Positions 49,431-58,492 of a DNA stretch of 64,000 bases are shown piece by piece. A program made the position numbers and the translations under genes. Under the pieces are notes generated by a model, which was given only the letters and a program-made list of their open reading frames with translations, had not been told where the DNA came from and made no database searches. Source of the DNA: Viola odorata (lineage: Eukaryota > Streptophyta > Magnoliopsida > Malpighiales > Violaceae); the NCBI GenBank assembly GCA_963691705.1, contig OY829539.1, forward strand, positions 56,084,327 to 56,148,326, given 5' to 3'. Each line of letters starts with the position of its first letter. Positions within the stretch are counted from its first letter, which is position 1.

Positions 49431-50621
49431 CTAAGATGAATCCGAAATGGGGTAAATTACACCAGCTGCAAGGAGTTTTAGGATTTCTTTCTTCACAACT
49501 TCCATCATTGGAGGATTGAGCCTCCTCTGTGGTTGCCTTACTGTTTTGGCATCCTCCTCAAGGTGTATTCTGTGGGTACATATTGCTGGAGATATCCCTT
49601 TTATGTCTGCTATGGTCCAACCAATAGCTTCCTTGTATTCCTTCAAAAGTTGCACAAGTCTGTCCTCCTCCAACCTTGACAAACTGCTGGAAATAATTAC
49701 TGGCAGACTCATCCCTAGGCCTAGGAATGAGTACATCAAATGGTCTGGCAGTTTCTTGAGTTCTAAATCGGGAGCCTGAAAAATTGAAGGTCTGATTTTA
49801 GTGATTTTATCTGATATTTCAATTGTGTTCAGAGTACCTTCAGGGACATGAGGTGTTTCCAGCTCCATAACCAAGTCACCAATTTCAGATTTGATGTCAA
49901 TTTGGTCTTGCAATTTTTCCAATTTCTTCTTGGTTATTCCTTTGCTAAGAACATACTCAAGAGGTTCAATGGAGTTAATATTAGAAACTTCATCAACAAA
50001 AGGATCAATTATGTCTATAAAATTCACAGAATGAACTTCATTTGGATGTTTCATGGCATCATACATATTGAATTTAATTATTTCACCACAAAATTCAAAA
50101 GTCAAACATCCATCATAGACATCAATTTTTGCTCTAGCTGTTCTTAGAAAGGGTCTTCCTAAGATAACATCAGTAGTTTTAAGCACATCCTTATTCTTCA
50201 TATCAACAATATAGAAATCCACAGGAAACACAAAATCATTTACTTTCACTAGAACATTTTCAAGCAAACCTACTGGATAGATAATGGATCTATCGGCTAG
50301 TTGGATTACTACTCTTGTTTCCTTAAGAGATCCTATATTCAAAGTTTCAAATATGGACAGAGACATAACATTAATACCAGCACCCAAATCACACAATGCA
50401 TCTTCTATCTCCTTATTCCCTATTTTACAAGGTATTGAAAACGTACCTTGGTCTTTGCATTTTTCGGGAAGTCTTTGTTGAAGCATTGCCGAAACATTTT
50501 CACTTAAATTCACCCTTTCAATCCCCTCAAGTTTTTTCTTGTTAGTACATAATTCTTTCAAGAATTTAGCATATTTAGGCACTTGAGAAATTAAATCCAA
50601 CAAAGGAACATTAATTGCCAC
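49431..50621 (-). pseudogene. Athila protease and start of RT
   Basis: 396 codons. The retroviral-type aspartic protease site is 'CDLGAGINVMS' (Asp78), followed by 'VILGRPFLRTARAKIDV', both typical of Athila. The end of the frame ('RRLNPPMMEVVKKEILKLL') is the start of RT, cut by the TAG at 49428-49430. It overlaps the end of gag in a different frame (50591-50621), where a run of T suggests a 1-base loss. Counted as part of a broken pol. Confidence 0.9.
49711..49728. repeat. Palindrome in protease-RT linker
   Basis: 'atccctaggcctaggaat': one mismatch from the perfect core. Encodes FLGLGM on the minus strand. Confidence 0.95.
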
Positions 50622-52387
50622 TTTTCGAAAACATCAAGAATTAATTTGTCCTCTTTTTCCTTCTTGGCTTTTAAGGGCCTTTCTGGAAAGGGAAAAGGAA
50701 TTACCTGAGGCTCTGCAGGTGCAGAGGGTTGCTCAGCTGGTGCAGGTGCTTCTTGCTGAAGTTCTGATTGATTTTCGGGTACAGCTTCTGGTGGAATTTC
50801 TAGACTGGTATCGGGTTTATCCATCCCTAGGCCTAGGGATGGCTGCGGAAGTTCCCTGGGAGGTAAATCTCTCCCACTTCGCAAATGGATTGCATTCAGT
50901 CCGTGCCTTGGGTTATCCACGGTGTTTGATGACAGCTGCCCAGAGGTATTTTGCTGGTTCATTGCAAGCTGTGCCATTTGCTTTTGGAGGTCAGCAATGG
51001 TGGATTGGTTTGCTTGCAACATAGATTGGGTTGCTTGTACCGTGGCTTGTAATGGTTGAAGGATTTGCTTGAGAGTTTCTTCGATTGGTACTTGTGGTGG
51101 TGCTGGTAGTTGCAGAGGTTGTTGAGGTGGTGGTAACTGAGGTACTTGTGGTTGAGTGGGTGGCTGGTTTGGTTGCTGATTTTGGTAGCTTTGTTGTTGT
51201 CTTGGCTTAAAGTTTCTCCACTCAAATGGAGGTTGCTTCTGGTTTGGTCCCCACCCATAGTGAGTGTAATTTTTCCAGCCTTGATTACTGGTGTTGGGGT
51301 GCATATTTCCTTGTTGTGGCATGGCAGCATTGACTTGCTCAGGAGGATCGGCTATGAGAGGACACTCATGAGTCACATGCCCAATTTGACAGCAAACTCC
51401 ACAAGGAACAACTTGCTGTGGTGGAATTTGCTGAATATGGGCAATTACAGCTGGAAAATTCTTCATAAATGTGGAGACTTCCTCCATGTGTTTCTCAAGG
51501 GCAGCTACACTAATATTGTTGGCTGAAGTGGAACGTTCTTGAGTCCCATTTTGGTGGCAATTATCAGCCAAGGTTTGAATGAGAGCCCTTGCTCTACTTG
51601 GGGTCAAATCAAGCAAGGCTCCACCAGCTGCTGAGTCAAGCTTCTCCTTATCTTTAATTCGCATGCCATCATAGAAGTATTGAATGAGAGATTGCTCAGG
51701 CACTCCATGGGTTGGACAGACCTCTTGAAGGTCTTTAAATCGTTGGTGATATTCTCCAAAAGACTCATCACCATGTTGCTGAATTGAGACAAGACTTTTC
51801 CTAGCTTCTCCTGCCTTGGCAGCTGACCAATATTTCTTTAAAAACGTAGCAGCCATATCAGCCCAAGAATTAATGGAATTGTGTGGCAAGCTAAAAAACC
51901 AATTCTTGGCTGAATCCTCCAAAGACCATGGGAAAGCTCTCAACTTAGCTCGTTCAAGTGTCACTCCAGCTGGTTTTAAAGCATCACACTCAAACTGAAA
52001 TTTCTGGAGGTGTTTGTAAGGGTTTTCGGATGCATGTCCTCGGAATTTACTGAGGTTGTGCATGACATTTGACTTCACGGCCCAGTCATTTGGTACTGGG
52101 CGATAGTTAATACACAAGAAGGACTCTTGTTCAGCTCCTTGATTGAGCTCCCGAAGGGTAGGTTCAGGTGGTGGATTATCCATCTCTGGTGGTGCTGGTT
52201 CTACTTCAGGTTCTGATCCTGAGTCTATCCCTAGGCCTAGGGATGGACTCCCTTCAGCTTCTGAATTTGAACCAGAAGATGAAAATTCGTTAAACTTCCT
52301 CTTGGATAATCTGATTGCGGTTTCAACTCTTGTGATCTCAGGGACGTAAGGTACTGGTTGTGAATTACTGGACCTGGTCATCAACAA
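50591..52387 (-). CDS. Athila gag polyprotein
   Basis: 598 codons. Capsid-like region about 90-300 ('FRGHASENPYKHLQKFQFECD', 'WADMAATFLKKYW', 'FKDLQEVCPTHG'). One CCHC zinc knuckle, 'CGVCCQIGHVTHEC' (C-x2-C-x4-H-x4-C), then a Gln/Pro-rich stretch. The gag frame itself has no stop or shift. It carries two in-frame palindromes, coding 'SPSLGLGID' near residue 50 and 'PSLGLGMD' further on. The last dozen codons overlap the protease frame and probably result from a frameshift. Confidence 0.93.
   Translation of the reverse strand: MLMTRSSNSQPVPYVPEITRVETAIRLSKRKFNEFSSSGSNSEAEGSPSLGLGIDSGSEPEVEPAPPEMDNPPPEPTLRELNQGAEQESFLCINYRPVPNDWAVKSNVMHNLSKFRGHASENPYKHLQKFQFECDALKPAGVTLERAKLRAFPWSLEDSAKNWFFSLPHNSINSWADMAATFLKKYWSAAKAGEARKSLVSIQQHGDESFGEYHQRFKDLQEVCPTHGVPEQSLIQYFYDGMRIKDKEKLDSAAGGALLDLTPSRARALIQTLADNCHQNGTQERSTSANNISVAALEKHMEEVSTFMKNFPAVIAHIQQIPPQQVVPCGVCCQIGHVTHECPLIADPPEQVNAAMPQQGNMHPNTSNQGWKNYTHYGWGPNQKQPPFEWRNFKPRQQQSYQNQQPNQPPTQPQVPQLPPPQQPLQLPAPPQVPIEETLKQILQPLQATVQATQSMLQANQSTIADLQKQMAQLAMNQQNTSGQLSSNTVDNPRHGLNAIHLRSGRDLPPRELPQPSLGLGMDKPDTSLEIPPEAVPENQSELQQEAPAPAEQPSAPAEPQVIPFPFPERPLKAKKEKEDKLILDVFEKWQLMFLCWI
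50821..50842. repeat. Palindrome in gag, 3' copy
   Basis: Perfect 22-bp palindrome: the 18-bp core at 50823-50840 with CC/GG outside. Encodes PSLGLGM. Confidence 0.98.
52227..52244. repeat. Palindrome in gag, 5' copy
   Basis: Perfect 18-bp core. Encodes PSLGLGI on the minus strand. Confidence 0.98.
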
Positions 52388-52414
52388 GAAAAATGAAAAT
52401 TAGAACTCGTTACC

Positions 52415-52432
52415 TCCCCGGCAACGGCGCCA
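52415..52432 (-). promoter_or_regulatory. Primer-binding site, tRNA-Asp
   Basis: On the element's strand TGGCGCCGTTGCCGGGGA, the exact complement of the 3' 18 nt (with CCA) of plant tRNA-Asp(GTC) as I recall it. It starts 5 bases after the 5' LTR. Minus-strand cDNA synthesis starts here. Confidence 0.93.
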
Positions 52433-52932
52433 ATTTATGACTGATGTCGTTCTCGATCATAAATAAAAAGATACAATTCAGTGCTAAACCACAAAATAAA
52501 ATGTAGATAGTAGTGAAAGGTTCGAACACAGGGAGGAAATCTTTGAGTAATTTGTATTTTTCTTGTAAAAACCAAATCGGAACAAAGTTGGGGGGAGTTT
52601 TTGTAATTAAAACCAAATTAAAAACAGCACTTTGAATGTAAATCAGTAGGTAACAGTAGCATGCACGAATTAGAACTGGAAATGTGAGTGAAATCAGATA
52701 TAGAGAGGCAATCCTTGGTAGAGATTTAAACAAGGTGACTATCCTTTGTTATTTGATCATTGACAAAACATATTCTGAAATGGATTTATAGAGATGTTAT
52801 AGGAACAAGAGACACTCTAAATTCCCAGGTTTCCCCCTATACAAGTCGATTAAAAGAGGCCCTCTAATAACGACCCTAACCTTCCTAACAATTTGTCAAG
52901 TTGCTGGAAAATTGTAACCATACGGGAAACCC

Positions 52933-52950
52933 ATCCCTAGGCCTAGGGAT
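52933..52950. repeat. Palindrome, 5' LTR copy 1
   Basis: Perfect 18-bp core; identical to 42086-42103. Confidence 0.98.
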
Positions 52951-53739
52951 AGATACGGCACTCAGCCCTGAACCCCAGACCCATTCTTTCCTTTCTACCT
53001 AGATCCTAAAGACAAGTCTTATGTCAAATATTCACTAGTTGTCTACTCAATCTTCATAAATGCAGGAATCACACTGAACATAAATGAAACTGACATTACC
53101 CATTCAAATTAAATCAAGAGTTGATCAAGCTTTTAATTCAACAAGAACAAGTTTTAACAATTAAAGTGAGAAGAAAAGAGATATAAAAACATTCATATTA
53201 ATTCCAATAAAAGTCTCACAACAACATGGATAGTCAACCTCTAATCTCTACCAAGAATCAGAGGTAATTAGCTACAATACATAATTAAAATTACAAATAA
53301 AAACTATTGTTCAAAGTAAAACAAATCTGGAAATTGTGGTGAAGAAGAAGTGCAGCCCGCTTGCTGTCCTTGTCCCTTCGGTTCCTCTCTCTCTTCTGGT
53401 CCGAATGTGATGTTGTTCTCCTCCTCTTGGACGAAATTCTCCTCTATCTATAGCTCAGTCAAGTCCTCACACATCTCTCCAAGGAGCAAGCACGCATGCA
53501 GCCAACAAGGAAGAGACAAGACAAGAATAAATTCCTTGTCTAGCACTAAGAAGAGATAGAATAATTCCTATTGGAGTCTCCAAGGGGTTCTTGAGTCAAA
53601 GAATTAAGGAAACACGAGGTAGTGGAGTTTAAAAACTGTCTAGCATGCTCAGGGGACAAGAAAAGCACTAAGAAATAAATTAATCCTCGGCACGCATAAA
53701 CATGGGCGGACTGCCCAGAATTTCACCAGATCGCCTGAC

Positions 53740-53761
53740 TCATCCCTAGGCCTAGGGATGA
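53740..53761. repeat. Palindrome, 5' LTR copy 2
   Basis: Perfect 22-bp palindrome; identical to 42893-42914. Confidence 0.98.
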
Positions 53762-53973
53762 ATAAGGGAAAATTTCTGCAATCATCCTCCAAAACGGCCA
53801 TGATTGGAAAATGCTCTATCTTTCACCAAATCAACTCCTTTTCCTTCCAACTGATCTTTCAAGCCTGAACAAAGGAAAAGGGAAGTAAATGGCCAAAAGA
53901 AGCAATCAAATGCTCTCAAACACATAAGATAAAGAGAGCATAAATCATCGAATATAAACAACCAATCAGTAAC

Positions 53974-55412
53974 TGTCCGTTTTCTGTGCAAGTCCAATTT
54001 TGTGTCAGCAAACTGTCTGTCTCTGCATGGGCAAGAAACCGTCTGTCTCTGCTCGGAATCACTTCCCGGCATTTCCTGTTCTCACCGCTCCCACGGAAAG
54101 GAGCGGAAGGTCGTCTCAAGTCGGGAGCAGGTGGACCGACGCCATTCTGACAAGCCACGCGCCGCCAAGCGCAGACGAAGCTTCCGCCACTGCTTTCCAC
54201 GCGCCGGCGCGTGTAAGCGCGTCCTTCCATCGTTGTCGCCGCCGTAACCTGGGTTCTTCTTGCCTTGTCATTTCCGACAAGGATCTATGGTCGCCTTCTT
54301 GATCTCTGGTCATTTCCAACAAGAAAAAGATGAAACAGATCTAAAGAAGAGAGAAGGAGAAGATGGACAAAATGTGTGTCAGAGCCTCTGTTTTCAAGAC
54401 AACCAAATTTAAAATCCGGCCCAATACTTTTCACCTTTCACTCTTTTGCCCCCGTATGACACGCAGTTTAGTAAGTAAATGACATGTCGTTCAAGGACAT
54501 TTTTGTCAAAAAAAATATAAATGGGCACAATTGCCAAAGGGCGTCAATTAAAAAAAACAAACATTTTTGGGCTAAAACGTCAAGTACTTCGGGACAGAGG
54601 GAGTATAAGTTAATAACTTAAGTTCGTGATAATTTAAAAATACTGCGTCAGAAATAAAACATGTAAATTATTATTAATAAAATTACCATTACTATAATTG
54701 AATGACTTTTTTTATAATTGTAATAAAATGAATTTGATTTGTATTTGTTTTACTAATTCTTTTAGGATTTTTTTTATTATTGTAAATTTATCTACTAGTA
54801 GTTTTTCTTATTAATTCAAAAAGAACAATCTAGCTTGTGACGGTATATAACGTACTACAGTCAAATCAGAAAAGGAAAGCCGCAACCTTTAGACATACAT
54901 GTCGCTGAATTTGAACCCTCCTTCAAAAGAATATCGTTAAAAGACATACTACGCACCATCAAAAAATGAGATTGAAAGGGGAGGTTTCATTGAGACTTGA
55001 GTCACCACTTCTCATTTAAACCGAACATATTGTAAAAAGACCACTTTCATTGAAAACAATACTCAAATTCACCTTTTTTATTTTATCTTTTTATCATCTT
55101 TAACTATATATTATCATATCTTAAATTAATTGCATTTGTTTTATTTCATGCATCTTACACATTTTATGCTTATGAGAGTGGTAATGTTTAAAAACCTTAT
55201 TAAATCTTTTCCCTTTGTGTTATTAAACTTACGTTTTGAGTTTAGAGAGGAACATGATTTTGGTGCTTAGGAAGACAAATTCATGAGTGACAAATTCCTG
55301 AATTTTTGTACCTAAACAAATACAATGAGTCTGCTATTTTATTGTTTGAGTGATTTTAATGAGCCAAGTTAATACTAAAAAAATTCTTCCCATCTACGTT
55401 CTCTTGATTTTA
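53974..55412. other. GC-rich island and repeat end next to Athila
   Basis: 54000-54310 is clearly GC-rich ('cacgcgccgccaagcgcagacg', 'acgcgccggcgcgtg'), unlike its surroundings. It has overlapping open frames on both strands but no recognisable product. 'gggacagagggagta' ending at 54604 looks like the end of a Stowaway-like element. The rest is AT-rich with nothing recognised. Confidence 0.5.
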
Positions 55413-55778
55413 CGTAGTAGAGATTGGGGTGGCATGGGAATCACTTCAGTTTTGGACAGAAACTTGGCACTTCTGTTCAACTGGAGTTGGAAGCTTTGAC
55501 GTGATCAAGGAGGTATGGGGGGGAATCTGATCTCTAGGGAATATGGGTGTGTTAGTACTTCTTTTGATCTAGCGGTTGCTACGAATCGGATTTCCAGAAA
55601 ATGGAAAGACATACATGGAGCTTACAAATCCCTTGCCTCTTTTTGGGATCGCAGGATAGTGGTGCAAATGGGTGAGGGCGTTTCAATTCTATGGCAAGGC
55701 GATCCGAATGGTGTGTACTCAGTACGATCAGCAGTTTCCCAGCTGGAATTGCGTGATCTTGTTGGTCGTACGGCTTGA
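55413..55778 (+). pseudogene. LINE-type non-LTR retrotransposon fragment
   Basis: One frame reads 'DWGGMGITSVLDRNLALLFNWSWKL', a stop at 55497-55499, then 'MGEGVSILWQGDPNGVYSVRSA'. These match the C-terminal part of plant LINE reverse transcriptases ('GGLGVxSLxxxNxALLxKWxWR' and 'G.FSV+SAY'). Only this short part remains. Truncated and inactive. Confidence 0.7.
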
Positions 55779-55845
55779 ACGGAATTTAATGGTATTTCAA
55801 CAAAGAAAGCTTCAACCAGCTGGGAGTGGTTTTTTTTAGATTGAT

Positions 55846-56080
55846 CTCCTCTAATTTTCTTTTGAACATGACCAGTTATGTTAGAGGAATCTGAACTGTT
55901 TAATAAAATTGGACGGATGAGATTAAAAATTTAAGTAATTAATGAGTTGACCACTTGTTGAATTTTATTAACTGGTCAACTCATTAATGGCTTGAATTTT
56001 TAATCTCATCCGTCCAATTTTATTGAACAGTTCAGATTCTTCTAACATAACTGGCCATGTTCAAGGAAAAATTAGAGGAG
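55846..56080. mobile_element. Fold-back (long inverted repeat) element
   Basis: Two arms of about 108 bp (55846-55953 and 55972-56080) are inverted copies with roughly eight mismatches, around an 18-base spacer. Outer ends are 'ctcctctaat' and 'attagaggag'. The RNA would form one long hairpin. No coding capacity. Confidence 0.88.
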
Positions 56081-57813
56081 CCAGATCTTGGTTTTTTTCA
56101 ATTTTGAAAGTTACTTTCCCGCTGTTTCCTTTCACTTGTGACTCCTTTTTTATTTGGTGCGTTTTCTAGCAACAAAAATTGAGTGCAATAAACTCATTAA
56201 ACATGAAAAATGAAAATGAAGCATACAGAATGTAATGAGTTTTTTTCTTTTTTCATTCCCACTTTTATGGGGAAAAACTAACACATTAAATTTCAAAATC
56301 CATGGTTTAAAATGCATTTTGTAGACAATATTTTTTTTCCTTCCAAAAATAAATTGAGGAGTTCCTCTTATTTATTTCATTTATATAAATGTTTAATTTA
56401 CTTAATACTTTTTAGAAATATCTAAATAAATTGATTTTTTCTTTCTTAATTAAAACGATCGATCCTTTTAAACTTTTTTTAATGTCTGAGCCTGGTAGAA
56501 AAAATATATTTTTTTAAATACGAAACCTTTTTTAACCCGTTGTAATAACTAACATTAGATTTTTTTTTCCTTATAGGGGATAATTTAAACTCCTCTTTTA
56601 AAATTTCAATGTAACTTAAAAATTCATTAATTAGAAGAGCTTTAATTACGCTACGCACCCTAAACTTTTAACAGAATTTTTCATTTTTTTATTTCACTGG
56701 GTCTGACATCTTTTGACATTAATTAAGTAATTTTTTTCTCAGAAAAATAATTTAGGTTTTTTTGTGGCTCAAAGAATTGAAAGCATCTTAAATTTTGACG
56801 TCAGCTTTCGTCTTTCAACCAGAATGGACCTGTTTGTGTTGGCCCACAAAAAAGTTACCATCGTGAGCCAGTCGGTAAACCTAGTGTGGGCCCACTAAAT
56901 GGGCAGATGGGCCCATTAATTTGCACACTCTCTTGCCATTTTGGTAGAGCTAGAAAGCCCGAGTACGAACGAGTTTTGAAAAGCTCAATTATTTCTCCAG
57001 TGTCAACGACAGAATTATCACCCTCGAACTTGAAAACTTATCACTGAAAGAAATGATGGGTTATTTAAAAATTATGTTATTTTTTACAGTTGAAACAATC
57101 CATTTAAATATCAAACTGCTCAAATTTTGAGTTAATAATTCAGTAGTTTTATAGAAATAGATTTAAAAATACACATTTTTATTATAAAATATATTAAAAA
57201 TGTGATAAAATTAAATAGTTTAACTGACTCGATTAAGCTTTTTTCAGATTCAATCATTATTTAAAAAAAAAATATATTTGACCGAACCAGCATGGGTTTG
57301 TGATCTAATAGTCGGTCTAATTTTAATAACTATAATTTTTTTTTGCAAATAATTTTGTTTCTAAAATCTCAACGAAATTAAGCTCATGATTCTTATTTAA
57401 TAATGGGATTATTGTATTGTGTATGTTGGTGCTCCATTTTCTGATAGTTCAGTCCTAACAGAAATGAGATCATTAGCAAAGGAAAACTGAATATTCAAGT
57501 TGGGATTTCTGACGAAAAAAAACGGGTAAAATCATGGCAATCAAGAAAAAACCTAATTATAAAGTTGTCATTGAAGCAATATTCGATTTTGTTAGTATAT
57601 GCATAATTAAAAGGACAAAAGGAAATTAAATGTGTGTACGTAACATCAACTTGTTAATTCGTACATAATGTCCGTGGAATTTTGGACACCGGGACAAAAT
57701 GTGTGCGCTTATATTCAATATTGAATTTAGTGTCGACTATTTTATATTCAAGTCGGATTTAAAAGTGGGTAAAACTCTATTAGAGAGAAAAATCATGTTA
57801 CATCCTTTAGTTA
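56081..57813. other. AT-rich intergenic DNA
   Basis: No gene recognised. The only notable feature is a cluster of GGCCCA/TGGGCC motifs at 56841-56915 (see findings). Confidence 0.5.
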
Positions 57814-58492
57814 GCGTTTGGTTGGCGAAATCAAAGGGAAAAATGACTTAAAAATTTGAAATTTCGAGTTTTATTGCGTTTAGCCCCCTCACTTTCCTCA
57901 TTTTCTTGGTTAGAGGGTTGGGAAAGTGATTCTTTAGTACAAAGAAAATTATTTTCTTTGTTAAATTACATATTTGTCTACGAAAAATTATAAAAAAATA
58001 ACCTAGCATAAAACCGTTCCATCGCTGACTTCATTCTCATTGTTCCTAACACTTCATCTAGAATGAGATTGAAGTTTGATATGCGTGAATGCATATAGAA
58101 TGTCGAGTTGGTTTTAATTACCAGAAAAAAACAGGAATAAAAGATTTGCTAATATGGGTTTCATTTCCTATCGATGAGATTAACAAAGTATAATCAAATC
58201 TTCTAGAAATTTATCAAGTTTTTAATCGGTGATTAAGTTTGATTATCTAATTTAAATCTTGTTCTTATTTGTCTATTAATAATTATTATCTATTAAAAAT
58301 AAAGTAATAATTTTCCTTACTTTCTCTTACAATTTCTAAGTACAAAGCAAACATAAAAATAATACTTTCCTAAATATCTTAAATCTCAACCAAACACAAA
58401 AAACTAACATTCTCTTTAATCACTCTCCTTTGGAATCACTTTCTCGGGAGAATAATTCGAATAGAGAAAATAGTATTCCGTAAACCAAACGA
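57814..58492. mobile_element. Putative MITE with 'cgtttggtt' termini
   Basis: The left end 'gcgtttggttggcg' is inverted at the right as 'cgtaaaccaaacg'. This GTTTGGTT type of terminus is common in plant MITEs. About 680 bp, AT-rich, no coding capacity. No clear target duplication, so the borders are approximate. Confidence 0.45.

Larger units (their letters stand above)
41591..53968 (-). mobile_element. Full-length Athila-type Ty3/gypsy LTR retrotransposon
   Basis: 12,378 bp, flanked by 5-bp target duplications GTAAC (41586-41590 and 53969-53973). The two LTRs are about 1530 bp and differ, by eye, in two substitutions and one 1-bp indel, so the insertion is young. The primer-binding site matches the 3' end of tRNA-Asp. 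Order on the minus strand: LTR, gag, protease, RT, RNase H, integrase, envelope-position ORF, polypurine tract, LTR. This order, the tRNA-Asp primer and the integrase C-terminal 'GKSCHLPVE' motif are typical of the Athila lineage. A palindromic 18-bp motif recurs throughout. Pol is broken in several places, so the copy is not autonomous. Confidence 0.96.
52438..53968 (-). repeat. Athila 5' LTR
   Basis: 1531 bp, matching 41591-43120 with two substitutions and one inserted C seen by eye. Confidence 0.96.

Noticed and set aside
39281..53761. CRISPR-like array from the regularly recurring motif
   Set aside because: Spacing is irregular (hundreds to thousands of bases), the host is a plant, and the motif is a palindrome within a retrotransposon.
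41591..53968. Element as an integrated virus
   Set aside because: The order and primer site are those of an Athila retrotransposon; the third ORF is envelope-like by position only.
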